Positions 45,980-54,589 of a stretch of DNA of 64,000 bases are shown here, piece by piece; within the stretch, counting starts at the first letter, position 1; each line of letters opens with the position of its first letter. Both the position numbers and the translations under genes were made by a program. Below the pieces are notes generated by a model that did not search any database, was not told where the DNA came from, and saw only the letters and a list, made by a program, of their open reading frames with translations. The stretch comes from Synergistaceae bacterium (GTDB lineage Bacteria; Synergistota; Synergistia; Synergistales; Aminobacteriaceae). The DNA is taken from assembly GCA_018436595.1 (NCBI GenBank), contig JAHDLC010000023.1, forward strand, positions 1 through 64,000. Reading direction: 5' to 3'.

Positions 45980-46411
45980 ATGAAGAAAAGGCAGCAGAAA
46001 CGGAAAGGCTTTACGCTGGTGGAAGTGCTCGTGGTGGTGGTCATCCTCGGCCTGCTGGCCGCCCTCGTGGTGCCCAGGGTGGTGGGCCGGGGCGAGGAGG
46101 CGAAGAGGACCGCGGCGGCGGTGCAGATCCGGGAGATCGAACAGGCCCTCGAGATGTACCGGCTGGACAGCAGCCTCTATCCATCCACGGCCCAGGGGAT
46201 TGAAGCCCTGGTGTCAAAGCCCTCCATTCCTCCCGAGCCGAGGAAATACAGGGAGGGGGGATACCTGCGGAAGCTCCCGGCGGATCCGTGGGGGAGTCCC
46301 TTCGTCTACCGACGTCCCGGCGACCACGGGGAATACGACCTATTCTCCCTGGGCGCCGACGGCGAGGAAGGCGGGGACGGACCGGGGAAGGATATAACCA
46401 ACTGGGAATAG
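45980..46411 (+). CDS. gspG: Major pseudopilin GspG
   Basis: A 143-residue major pseudopilin. A short leader precedes processing site RKGFTLVEVLVVVVILGLLA with Glu5. The C-terminal region has LPADPWGSPFVYRRPGDHGE and YDLFSLGADGEEGGDGPGKD, the typical Ca2+-binding loop of GspG. It polymerises into the pseudopilus. It is the last gene of the operon. The window holds no prepilin peptidase (GspO), so one must lie elsewhere. Confidence 0.95.
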   Translation: MKKRQQKRKGFTLVEVLVVVVILGLLAALVVPRVVGRGEEAKRTAAAVQIREIEQALEMYRLDSSLYPSTAQGIEALVSKPSIPPEPRKYREGGYLRKLPADPWGSPFVYRRPGDHGEYDLFSLGADGEEGGDGPGKDITNWE

Positions 46412-46413
46412 AC

Positions 46414-46442
46414 TTGCCGGGAAGCTCTTCCTGGTATAAAAT
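46414..46442 (+). promoter_or_regulatory. Predicted promoter of the aldehyde oxidoreductase transcript
   Basis: TTGCCG (46414-46419) and TAAAAT (46437-46442), spacing 17. The spacer contains an 8-bp imperfect dyad CCGGGAAG/CTTCCTGG (46417-46434) that could be an operator or the end of the gspG transcript. Confidence 0.5.
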
Positions 46443-46493
46443 GGCTCAAACTAGTTAGTGTTTTTTTGAAATTTACTTCTGAGAATATCAATC

Positions 46494-46649
46494 TTTTCCT
46501 CCGAGTTGCCTGCCCTAAAGGAAAAATCCCACGGAAGGCGACCGTTAGGGTGCGCCCGGAAACAGGCGTGCCTCCCCTTTGGCAAGGAGGACGTTTTTTC
46601 CGCACACGGCGAAGCCGTCCTCATGTCTTGAGGGCGGCTTTTATTTTTT
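46494..46649 (+). promoter_or_regulatory. Moco/Tuco-type riboswitch with terminator platform (copy 1)
   Basis: The leader contains CCTCCGAG (46498-46505), AGGGTGCGCC, GGAAACAGGCGTGCCTCCC and TTTGGCAAGGAGGACG. These blocks recur in the same order upstream of the MoeA-like gene at 60.4 kb and match my recollection of the molybdenum-cofactor RNA motif. An intrinsic terminator follows: GCCGTCCTC (46614-46622), GAGGGCGGC (46630-46638), then TTTTATTTTTT. The first gene downstream is a molybdopterin enzyme. Whether it senses Mo or W cofactor is not decided. From 46650 to 46824 I see only the ribosome-binding site. Confidence 0.85.
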
Positions 46650-46824
46650 ATCAGCACGAGGCGAAAGGAGGGGTCGGTTCAGCGGATTACTGACGAAGAT
46701 CCCGCGCGAAGTCTTTGTTGAACAGGAAAGGGGCGGCGGTTCCGGTCCCCATCGCTTGGCCGCGTTCAGGTCCGGAGTTCTGCCGCCCTGCGCCTGCCGA
46801 AGAACGGAAGGAGCTGGGAAAAGG

Positions 46825-49569
46825 ATGATTCAGAAAGTCTTTTTTGTCAACGGCGTCGAACGGAATATCATCGTGGAGGATGACAGCACCCTTGCCACCG
46901 TGCTCAGGGAGCAGCTCGGGCTGACGGGGACCAAGATAGGATGCGGCCAGGGCCATTGCGGCTCCTGCGGCGTCATCATCGACGGCAAATACACCCGGTC
47001 CTGCGTGTACAAGATGTCGAGGCTCCCTGAAGGAGCCTGCGTCACCACCATCGAGGGCATCGGTACCCCCGAATGCCTCCACCCGATCCAGAAGGCCTGG
47101 ATCAAGCACGGGGCAGCCCAGTGCGGCTTCTGCACCCCTGGTTTCATCGTCTCGACGAAAGCCCTTCTCGACACCAATCCCAACCCCACCAGGGAAGAAG
47201 TCCGGGACTGGTTCCATGTCAACAAGAACGCCTGCCGCTGCACGGGGTATATTCCTATAGTCGACGCCGTCATGGATGCCGCCAAGGTGCTCAGGGGCGA
47301 GATGAACGAAAAGGATCTGGAATTCGTCCTTCCGGGGGACGGGCGGATCTGGGGCAGCAAGTATCCCCGCCCAACCGCCGTGGCCAAGGTTACCGGGACC
47401 CTTGATTTCGGCGCCGACCTCATCCTCAAGATGCCCAAAAAAACCCTTCACGCGGCTCTCGTCCAGGCGGAGGTTTCCCACGCCAACATCAAAGGCATCG
47501 ACACCTCCGAGGCGGAGAAGATGCCCGGCGTTTACAAGATCGTCACCCACAAGGACATCAGGGGGAAAAACAGGATCACAGGCCTCATCACCTTCCCCAC
47601 AAACAAGGGTGACGGATGGGACCGTCCCATCCTGTGCGACGAGAAGGTCTTCCAGTACGGCGACGCGGTGGCCATCGTCTGTGCCGACACCTACAAGAAT
47701 GCCGCCGCAGCGGCGGAGAAGGTGAGGCTCGACCTTGAGGTCCTTCCGGCCTACATGAGCGCCCCTGCCGCCATGGCTGAGGATGCCATCGAAATCCATC
47801 CCGGCACCCCCAACGTGTACTACACCCAGAAGATAAAGAAAGGGGAGGACACCGCCCCCATCTTCAGCCGGTCCGACGTGGTTACCGTGGAGGACGACTT
47901 CTACGTGGGCAGGCAGCCCCACATGCCCGTCGAGCCCGACGTGGGGTTCGCCTACACTGATCACGAGGGACGGCTGGTGATCCACTCCAAGTCCATCGGC
48001 GTCCATCTCCATCTTGCCATGATCGCCCCCGGCCTCGGCGTGGAGCCCGAAAAGCTGGTCCTCGTGACCAACCCCGCCGGAGGCACCTTCGGCTACAAGT
48101 TCAGCCCCACCATGGAGGCTCTCGTGGGCGCCGCAGCGCTGGCCACGGGGCACCCCGTCGCTCTGAACTATACCTGGAAGCAGCAGCAGCAGTACACCGG
48201 AAAGCGCTCCCCCTTCTTCGTGAACATGAAGTTCGCCGCCGACAGGGAGGGCAAGCTGCTGGCCATGGAGACCGACTTCTCCGTGGACCACGGCCCCTAT
48301 TCCGAGTTCGGCGACCTGGTCACCCTGAGGGGCACCCAGTTCATGGGCGCGGGATACGACATCCCCAACATACAGGGCGAGGGCCGGACGGTATGCACCA
48401 ACCATGCCTGGGGCTCGGCCTTCCGGGCCTACGGTTCCCCCCAGTCCCTTTTCTCCTCCGAGGTCCTTATGGACGAACTGGCCGAGAAGCTCGGCATGGA
48501 CCCCCTGGAGATCCGCCTGAAGAACGCCTACCGGCCGGGGAGCACCTCCCCCACGGGACAGGCCCCCGAGTCCTATTCCCTGCCGAAGATGCTCGAGGCG
48601 ATCCGGCCGAAGTACGAGCTCGCGAAGAAGAGAGCCGCCGAGGGCTCCACGGCCCGCTACAAAAAAGGCGTCGGCCTTTCGGTGGGCGTGTACGGCTGCG
48701 GGCTCGACGGCCCCGACGGCTCCGAGGCCAGGGTGGACATGAACCCCGACGGGACCATCACCATCTGTACCGCCTGGGAAGACCACGGCCAGGGCGCGGA
48801 CATCGGCGCCATCGGCACGGCCCACGAGGCGCTGCGCCCTCTGGGGATCGCCCCCGACAAGCTCCGCTTCACGTGGCCCAACACGGCGAAATGCCCCAAT
48901 TCCGGCCCTGCCGGCGGTTCCCGGTCCCAGGTCATGACGGGCAACGCCATCCGGGTGGCCTGCGAGACCCTGCTCAAGGAGACCGCGAAGCCGAAGGGCG
49001 GCTTCTTTAAGAAGGGCGGCGGATATATGACCTATGACGAACTGGTTGCCGCCGGAAAGCCGACCTCCTTCGCCGGAAAATGGTCCGCCGTGGATGGGAC
49101 CGCATGCGACGAAAACAGCCAGGGGAAACCCTTCGTGATTTACATGTACGGCGTGTTCATGGCCGAAGTGACCGTGGACACGGAAACGGGCAAGACCGCC
49201 GTGGACCGTATGACCCTCATGTGCGACTGCGGGAAGATCAACAACCGCCTCGTGGTGGACGGCCAGAACTTCGGCGGCATCGCCCAGGGCATCGGCCTCG
49301 CCCTCTCCGAGGACTTCGAGGATATCGAGAAGCACTCCACCATGCCCGGCGCCGGGTTCCCCTACATCAAGGACATTCCCGACGACATCGAGGTGATCTA
49401 CTTCGAGGAGCACAGGGCTGACGGCCCCCACGGCGCGGCAGGCATCGGCGAGCTTCCTCTCACGAGTCCCCATGCCTCCATCATCAACGGCATCTATAAC
49501 GCCTGCGGCGTGAGGATCACGAAGCTTCCCGCCTACCCGGAAAAGGTCCTGAAGGCGCTGAAAAAGTAG
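46825..49569 (+). CDS. Mop-type molybdopterin-dependent aldehyde oxidoreductase
   Basis: A 914-residue xanthine-oxidase-family enzyme in one chain, close in size to Desulfovibrio Mop (about 907). The 2Fe-2S plant-type domain has IGCGQGHCGSCGVIIDGK, and the second cluster has AQCGFCTPGFIVSTKALL with NKNACRCTGYIPIV. The molybdenum domains start about residue 180 and include VGRQPHMPVEPD, SAFRAYGSPQSLFSSEVLMD and the C-terminal GAAGIGELPLTSP with the catalytic Glu. It oxidises aldehydes to acids. I chose ATG 46825, after GGAAGGAG. It sits under Moco riboswitch control with accessory genes downstream. Confidence 0.93.
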   Translation: MIQKVFFVNGVERNIIVEDDSTLATVLREQLGLTGTKIGCGQGHCGSCGVIIDGKYTRSCVYKMSRLPEGACVTTIEGIGTPECLHPIQKAWIKHGAAQCGFCTPGFIVSTKALLDTNPNPTREEVRDWFHVNKNACRCTGYIPIVDAVMDAAKVLRGEMNEKDLEFVLPGDGRIWGSKYPRPTAVAKVTGTLDFGADLILKMPKKTLHAALVQAEVSHANIKGIDTSEAEKMPGVYKIVTHKDIRGKNRITGLITFPTNKGDGWDRPILCDEKVFQYGDAVAIVCADTYKNAAAAAEKVRLDLEVLPAYMSAPAAMAEDAIEIHPGTPNVYYTQKIKKGEDTAPIFSRSDVVTVEDDFYVGRQPHMPVEPDVGFAYTDHEGRLVIHSKSIGVHLHLAMIAPGLGVEPEKLVLVTNPAGGTFGYKFSPTMEALVGAAALATGHPVALNYTWKQQQQYTGKRSPFFVNMKFAADREGKLLAMETDFSVDHGPYSEFGDLVTLRGTQFMGAGYDIPNIQGEGRTVCTNHAWGSAFRAYGSPQSLFSSEVLMDELAEKLGMDPLEIRLKNAYRPGSTSPTGQAPESYSLPKMLEAIRPKYELAKKRAAEGSTARYKKGVGLSVGVYGCGLDGPDGSEARVDMNPDGTITICTAWEDHGQGADIGAIGTAHEALRPLGIAPDKLRFTWPNTAKCPNSGPAGGSRSQVMTGNAIRVACETLLKETAKPKGGFFKKGGGYMTYDELVAAGKPTSFAGKWSAVDGTACDENSQGKPFVIYMYGVFMAEVTVDTETGKTAVDRMTLMCDCGKINNRLVVDGQNFGGIAQGIGLALSEDFEDIEKHSTMPGAGFPYIKDIPDDIEVIYFEEHRADGPHGAAGIGELPLTSPHASIINGIYNACGVRITKLPAYPEKVLKALKK

Positions 49570-49583
49570 ACGTTCACCGCAGC

Positions 49584-49618
49584 GGGGGAAGGGGACTTTT
49601 CCCTTCCCCCTTTTATTT
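49584..49618 (+). terminator. Intrinsic terminator after aldehyde oxidoreductase
   Basis: GGGGGAAGGG (49584-49593) and CCCTTCCCCC (49601-49610), then TTTTATTT. It may reduce expression of the accessory genes relative to the enzyme. Confidence 0.9.
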
Positions 49619-49631
49619 CGGAGGTCCCGCC

Positions 49632-51908
49632 ATGGAAAAATCAACCCTCGTGGAATTCGAAAGCAAGTGTGTCCAGGAAGAGCCCCCCAGGTGCCGGGCA
49701 GCCTGTCCTCTCCACCTCGACGGCCGGGCCCTCTGCGAGGCTGCGGCGAAGGGTCGGTTCGACGAGGGACGGAAGATCATCCAGAAAACCCTTCCCCTTC
49801 CCGGGATTCTCGCCCGGATCTGCGACGCCCCCTGCCGGGATGCGTGCCTCCGGCAGGAGAAGGGCGGCGCCCTGGAACTTGGGGCGCTGGAGCGGTTCTG
49901 TGCCGATGAAGGACCTTTCCGCAGGCCCCGGATCCTGGTCCCGAAGACGGGACGCACAGCGGCGGTCCTGGGCGGCGGCATCAGCTCCCTCACGGCAGCC
50001 CTTGACGGCGCGGGGAAAGGTTATTCCGTCACCGTGTTCCGGGCGGAGACCGGCGGGCGTGAGCTTCTTTCCCTCTCTTCCCTTCTCACGGAGGATGTTG
50101 TGAGGGAAGAGCTTGAATGGATGGAAAAGCTGGGCGTTCTTTTCCTTCCCTGGGATGCTTCCGTCTCCCCTGAAGGGCTGGCTGAAAGATTCGATGCCGT
50201 CTATGCCGGCCTGGACGATCCCCTGTGCCGTTCCTTCCCGGAGCTCCTGGGACGGGAGGATCCCGTCAGCCTCGAGACGGCCGTGCCCGGCGTCTTCGCG
50301 GGAGGGAACACCCCGTCCTTCATTTTCAGGGCCGCCGCCGGCCGCCGGGGGATGAAGTCGGTGGAACGGTTTCTCCAGGGGGCGTCCCTCACCTCCTCCC
50401 GGGAGAAGGAGGGGCCCTATGAGACCAGGCTTTTCACGAATATCGAAGGAATCGACCCCGCTCCTCCCGTGCCTGTTCCGCCCCGGGGATACTCCGGAGA
50501 CGAGGCTGTCCGGGAGGCCGGGCGGTGCCTGCTCTGCGAGTGCATGGAATGCGTGAAGTCCTGTGCCTTCCTGCAGCACTACAAAGGATACCCGAAAAAA
50601 TTCGCCAGGGAGATCTACAATAATCTCTCGGTGATCCAGGGAACGAGGCTCGCCAACGGCATGATCAACTCCTGCACCCTGTGCGGCCAGTGCGAACGGG
50701 TCTGCCCCGGCGGTTTTTCCATGAGGGACCTGTGTCGTACGGCCCGGCAGGAGATGGTGCTCCAGCAGAAGATGCCGCCCTCGGCCCACGAGTTCGCCCT
50801 GGAGGACATGGCCTTTTCTAACTCTCCGGGGGCGTCCCTCCTGCGCCATGAACCCGGCCACGGCGGGAGCGCCTTTCTCTTTTTTCCGGGGTGCCGCCTT
50901 GCGGGGATCTCTCCCCGGACAACGGAATCCGTCTACGCACATCTCCGGAAGGTTCTTGACGGCGGAGTGGGGTTCTGGCTCCGGTGCTGCGGAGCTCCGG
51001 CACGATGGGCCGGCCGCCGGAAGGAACTGGAGGCGGCAGGGAAAGAGCTGCTTGACCAGTGGCGCTCCATGGGCTCTCCGCTGGTGATCGCCGCCTGCAC
51101 GAGCTGCCTGGAGGTTTTCCGGAAGGAGCTGCCCGAAGTCCGGGCCGTCTCTCTCTGGACTGTCCTCCGGGAAAAAGGCGTCCCGGAGACTGTGCCGGCC
51201 CCTTCGGCGCCTGCTGCGCTCCACGATCCCTGTACGGCTGCGGAACTGCCTGAGGTGCGGGCCGCGGTGCGGGACCTGGTGGCCCGTACAGGGAGGCGGG
51301 CGGAGGAGCTGCCCCTGTCGGGAGAGCTCACGTCCTGCTGCGGTTTCGGAGGCCTCCAGGAGTGCGCCAACCCCGGCCTTGCGGCGAAAACGGCACGGGA
51401 ACGGTGCGGACAATCTTCCTCAGATTTCCTCGTCTACTGTGCCATGTGCCGGGACCTCTTCGCCCGGACGGGAAAGAGAACGGTCCACCTTCTCGACCTG
51501 TTCTTTCCGCCCCCCGGAGGGGCAGGGGCAGACCTTCCGCCCGTATCCTGGTCGGACCAGAGGGAGAACCGGACGGCCCTCGTCCGGAACATGCGGAAAT
51601 CCCTGTGGAAGGAGGAAGAGGAGATGGAGGAGGAAGAGGGAACATTGTCCCTCGTCATGGACGAAGGAACGGAAAAAACGCTCGAGTCGCGCCGCATCCT
51701 GGCCGGAACGGTTCGGCAGGTCATATGGCACGGCGAGGCATCGGGGCGGAAGATCGCCCGGCCTGACGGCACGTTCATCACCTGCCTGAAGCCCGCGGCC
51801 GTAACCTACTGGGTGGTCTACCGGCCCCGGGAGGACGGACTCTTCGAGGTGCTCAACGGCTGGAGCCACAGGATGGAAGTGAAGGGAACGGAGGAGGGGG
51901 CACCGTGA
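49632..51908 (+). CDS. DVU_1558-like dicluster-binding redox protein with CCG domains
   Basis: A 758-residue multi-domain protein. An N-terminal GltB-type Fe-S region (CRAACPLHLDGRALCE; RICDAPCRDACLRQEKGG) is followed by an FAD/nucleotide-binding Rossmann-like part (AAVLGGGISSLTAALDGAGK). Then come two ferredoxin motifs (CLLCECMECVKSC; CTLCGQCERVCPGG) and a heterodisulfide-reductase-like pair of CCG domains (FFPGCRLAG...RCCGAP; TSCCGFGGLQECAN). The C-terminal about 100 residues are extra. The family is conserved next to Mop enzymes as DVU_1558 in Desulfovibrio. It may accept electrons from, or mature, the oxidoreductase. Confidence 0.8.
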   Translation: MEKSTLVEFESKCVQEEPPRCRAACPLHLDGRALCEAAAKGRFDEGRKIIQKTLPLPGILARICDAPCRDACLRQEKGGALELGALERFCADEGPFRRPRILVPKTGRTAAVLGGGISSLTAALDGAGKGYSVTVFRAETGGRELLSLSSLLTEDVVREELEWMEKLGVLFLPWDASVSPEGLAERFDAVYAGLDDPLCRSFPELLGREDPVSLETAVPGVFAGGNTPSFIFRAAAGRRGMKSVERFLQGASLTSSREKEGPYETRLFTNIEGIDPAPPVPVPPRGYSGDEAVREAGRCLLCECMECVKSCAFLQHYKGYPKKFAREIYNNLSVIQGTRLANGMINSCTLCGQCERVCPGGFSMRDLCRTARQEMVLQQKMPPSAHEFALEDMAFSNSPGASLLRHEPGHGGSAFLFFPGCRLAGISPRTTESVYAHLRKVLDGGVGFWLRCCGAPARWAGRRKELEAAGKELLDQWRSMGSPLVIAACTSCLEVFRKELPEVRAVSLWTVLREKGVPETVPAPSAPAALHDPCTAAELPEVRAAVRDLVARTGRRAEELPLSGELTSCCGFGGLQECANPGLAAKTARERCGQSSSDFLVYCAMCRDLFARTGKRTVHLLDLFFPPPGGAGADLPPVSWSDQRENRTALVRNMRKSLWKEEEEMEEEEGTLSLVMDEGTEKTLESRRILAGTVRQVIWHGEASGRKIARPDGTFITCLKPAAVTYWVVYRPREDGLFEVLNGWSHRMEVKGTEEGAP

Positions 51909-52120
51909 AGGAACTGGTCAAGTCCTTCGAAAAATACGGAGAGTACCGATGCGCCTCCTGCGGGTGCCCCCTGGAGCTGAGGAAGACGGACATCACCTAT
52001 TTGGGGAGCGTCTTTTCCGTCGATCTTCCGGTGTGCCCTTCCTGCGGCATGGCCTTCGTTCCCGAGGAACTCGCCACGGGCAAGATGCTAGAGGTGGAGA
52101 AAATACTGGAGGACAAGTGA
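51905..52120 (+). CDS. DVU_1557-like small CXXC redox/zinc protein
   Basis: A 71-residue protein with two CXXC pairs, YRCASCGCPLEL and VCPSCGMAFVPEEL, likely binding zinc or a redox centre. It starts with a GTG that overlaps the upstream gene by 4 nt, and its stop overlaps the next start (TGATG). It belongs to the conserved aldehyde oxidoreductase accessory set known as the DVU_1557 family. Confidence 0.8.
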   Translation: MKELVKSFEKYGEYRCASCGCPLELRKTDITYLGSVFSVDLPVCPSCGMAFVPEELATGKMLEVEKILEDK

Positions 52121-52581
52121 TGGAAACTTTCGAAATGGACGATTTCCAGATGCGGCTGGCCTCCCTCTCGGCGGAGGGGTACCACTGCAGCCAGATCCTG
52201 CTCCTCCTGGCCCTTGAGAGGACGGGACGGGAAAACCCTGACCTTCTCCGGGCCCTGGGAGGCGTTTCCAGGGGCGTGGCCGAAGGAAGCGAGACCTGCG
52301 GGGCCCTCCTCGGAGGGGCCTGCATGCTGGGGTTCTACGCCGGAAAGGGGCAGTCGGACGAAGGGGAGCATCCGGTATTCCGTTCCATGCTCAGGGATCT
52401 CGCGGAGTGGTTCCGGGCGGAGGCGGGCCTTCCCGGGGGAAGCTCCCGGTGCGCGGACATCCTGGAAGCCTTCGGAAAGGCGAGGTGTCCCATGCTCGTC
52501 CGGTCGGTGTGGGTGAAGGCCATGGAGATCCTTGAGGAAAACGGGATCGACACCCTCGAAGGGAGGCCCCTGCCCGAATGA
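52120..52581 (+). CDS. DVU_1555-like C_GCAxxG_C_C family protein
   Basis: A 153-residue helical protein with spaced conserved cysteines: YHCSQILLLLALERTG, ETCGALLGGACMLGFYAGKG (the GCAxxG-like element) and later SSRCADILEAFGKARCPMLV. The family (C_GCAxxG_C_C) is assumed to bind a redox centre or metal. The ATG at 52120 shares its A with the upstream TGA. It is part of the aldehyde oxidoreductase accessory operon. Confidence 0.85.
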   Translation: METFEMDDFQMRLASLSAEGYHCSQILLLLALERTGRENPDLLRALGGVSRGVAEGSETCGALLGGACMLGFYAGKGQSDEGEHPVFRSMLRDLAEWFRAEAGLPGGSSRCADILEAFGKARCPMLVRSVWVKAMEILEENGIDTLEGRPLPE

Positions 52582-52603
52582 TTCCGGGCGGGATGTCTCC
52601 GGG

Positions 52604-53923
52604 ATGAAGCCGCCCGTGCCTTCTCCTTTTCCCTTCGATGTCCGGACCGCCCGGAAAACGGGCGGAAGGACGGACCCCGGAAGCCTGGATGAATACCGTC
52701 TCTCCGCCCTGCGGGCGGCCGTGGCCCGTGCCAGGCGGAACAGCCCCTTCTTCCGGAGCCGTCTCGCCTCCTATCCGGAAGGGTTTCCCCGGTCTCTTGG
52801 CGAATATGGGGCATTGCCCTTCACAACCCCGGACGATCTGGCCGCCGACCCCTATGCCTTCCTGGCGGTTCCCCAGGACGAGGTTGCCCGCATAGTCACG
52901 GCCCGGAGTTCGGGCACCACGGGGCCGCCAAAACGGGTATTCTTCTCGGAAGGAGATCTTGCCGAAACCAGGAGCATCTTCGCCGAAGGCATGACGGCCC
53001 TGGTGCCCCGGGGGAGCGGGGTGCTCATCCTTCTTCCCGGAGAGCGCCCGGGAAGCGTGGGGGACCTGCTCGTCCGGGGGCTTGCCCCGGACATGGAGGG
53101 CGTGCTGTGCTCCTGCCCGGATGCGGACGGCACCCTCGACACCATCGCCCGGCTCAGGCCGGACTGCCTCGTGGCCCTTCCTTCCCAGGCGCTCCGGCTG
53201 GCGAGGCATCCCCGGTCGTCCCGGGGAAGGTGCCTGTCGGCAGTCCTGCTCTGCTCCGATTATGCTTCCGACAGCCTCACGTCGGCGGTGGAGGATGCCT
53301 GGGGATGCACAGTCTTCCGCCAATACGGCCTTACGGAGACGGGGTACGGCGGCGCCCTCTCCTGCGGCGAAGGCCGTGGAATGCACGTCATGGAGGACGG
53401 CTTCTTCTTCGAGATCGTCTCCCCCGGCACGGGAGAACTCCTCCCCGACGGAGAAGAAGGGGAAATAGTCTGCACGGCCTTCCGCGCCGAGGGAACCCCC
53501 CTTCTGCGGTACCGCACCGGGGACCGGGGGAGGTTTATTCCCGGAGACTGCTCCTGTGGTTCCTTTCTCCGCAGAATTGATGTCAGGGGAAGATACGGGA
53601 ACGGTCTTGCCCTTCCCGGCGGATGGGTTCCCCTGGCCGATCTTGACGAAGCCCTGTTTTCCCTCCCCTGGCTCGGCGGGTACGAGGTCAGGATGAACGG
53701 CAGCTCCCCTGTTTTTTTCCTGGAAGTTCCCTCCCTGCCGGAGGGAATCCTGTCCCTTCCGGAAGACCTGGAGCGGGAGGCCGGGAAAAAACTCCGGTCC
53801 CTCCCCGGTCTCGACATCTTGCCTCCGGAAATTGGACTTTGCCTCGCCCCCCCGCGGGACGCACCATTGGCCCCGTCAAAGCGGCTGGTCCTCCGGGAAA
53901 CCCATCCGGACCGCACCAGGTAA
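52604..53923 (+). CDS. DVU_1553-like AMP-dependent CoA ligase
   Basis: A 439-residue adenylate-forming enzyme of phenylacetate-CoA ligase type. Visible are ARARRNSPFFRSRLASYPEG, the ATP motif TARSSGTTGPPKRVFFSEGD, YGLTETGYGGALSCGEGRG and the RYRTGDRGRF hinge. It should activate an acid with ATP and CoA. In the DVU_1553 setting it accompanies Mop, suggesting that it handles the acid product of the aldehyde oxidoreductase. The ATG at 52604 has only a weak ribosome-binding site, and an earlier in-frame ATG exists at 52532. The methyltransferase and NTP transferase members of the Desulfovibrio cluster are not here. Confidence 0.85.
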   Translation: MKPPVPSPFPFDVRTARKTGGRTDPGSLDEYRLSALRAAVARARRNSPFFRSRLASYPEGFPRSLGEYGALPFTTPDDLAADPYAFLAVPQDEVARIVTARSSGTTGPPKRVFFSEGDLAETRSIFAEGMTALVPRGSGVLILLPGERPGSVGDLLVRGLAPDMEGVLCSCPDADGTLDTIARLRPDCLVALPSQALRLARHPRSSRGRCLSAVLLCSDYASDSLTSAVEDAWGCTVFRQYGLTETGYGGALSCGEGRGMHVMEDGFFFEIVSPGTGELLPDGEEGEIVCTAFRAEGTPLLRYRTGDRGRFIPGDCSCGSFLRRIDVRGRYGNGLALPGGWVPLADLDEALFSLPWLGGYEVRMNGSSPVFFLEVPSLPEGILSLPEDLEREAGKKLRSLPGLDILPPEIGLCLAPPRDAPLAPSKRLVLRETHPDRTR

Positions 53924-54089
53924 GCCGCCGGGCCGACCGTACCTGTTTCCGTCCGCTTCCGTCCTGTTTTTTTCATGGTGAAACTGAAGATTCCCACAAA
54001 ACGGTGAACTGTGATAGAATTGCTCATCTCTGTTTCTGCATTTTCGATTCTGCAATCCAGGCCTGCCGGAAGAGGAGGAGAGACTCCAC

Positions 54090-54494
54090 ATGGGAGTGAT
54101 GACCGTTTCCACCAGGGTGAGGCCCGAGGATCTCGCCGTGGTGGCCGAGACCCGGGGACACGGGCTCGACATGGACCAGTCGAAGCAGAACGGCGGGCGG
54201 GAGGACACCATGAAACCCATGGAGGTCGTTCTGGCTGCCCTTGGCGGGTGCATCACCATGGTGGCCCTGGCGCGGGCTCCGAAGGAAGGTCTTGATATCC
54301 GCGACCTCAGGCTCGGGATGGAGGGAGAATATTCCGCCGCCGGCGGCTTCCGGATGATCCGGATGACGGCACGGCTCCGGTCCTCCTCACCGGAAGACCG
54401 GCTCGTGGAGTTTTTTCACGATGTCGAGAGGGTGTGTCCGGTCAGCAATTCGCTGAAGGCCAGGATAGAGCTGGAGGTGGTCCGGGAACAGTAA
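54090..54494 (+). CDS. OsmC-family protein
   Basis: A 134-residue OsmC/Ohr-type protein. The segment ETRGHGLDMDQSKQNGG precedes KPMEVVLAALGGCITMVALA, with the conserved Cys in the helix start. The second conserved Cys is in DVERVCPVSNSLKARIELE. OsmC proteins reduce organic hydroperoxides in the cytoplasm. The ATG follows AGGAGGAGAG. It lies 166 nt after the CoA ligase and 95 nt before a membrane protein gene, which may be cotranscribed. Confidence 0.9.
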   Translation: MGVMTVSTRVRPEDLAVVAETRGHGLDMDQSKQNGGREDTMKPMEVVLAALGGCITMVALARAPKEGLDIRDLRLGMEGEYSAAGGFRMIRMTARLRSSSPEDRLVEFFHDVERVCPVSNSLKARIELEVVREQ

Positions 54495-54589
54495 GAGAGC
54501 GGGAGTGAACGGAAAGGTTCCGGAAACATCCGGAGAAGCGGAGTGTATTTTTCGAGACGACTTTTCTTTTGAGGAGCAGGAGGGATAGA

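Noticed and set aside
46579-46824. Upstream extension of the aldehyde oxidoreductase reading frame
   Set aside because: That stretch is the riboswitch and terminator. The translation is unlike the family, and ATG 46825 has a good ribosome-binding site.
46687-49644. 985-codon minus-strand frame opposite the aldehyde oxidoreductase
   Set aside because: Antisense shadow of a high-GC gene; the plus strand has full xanthine-oxidase-family motifs.
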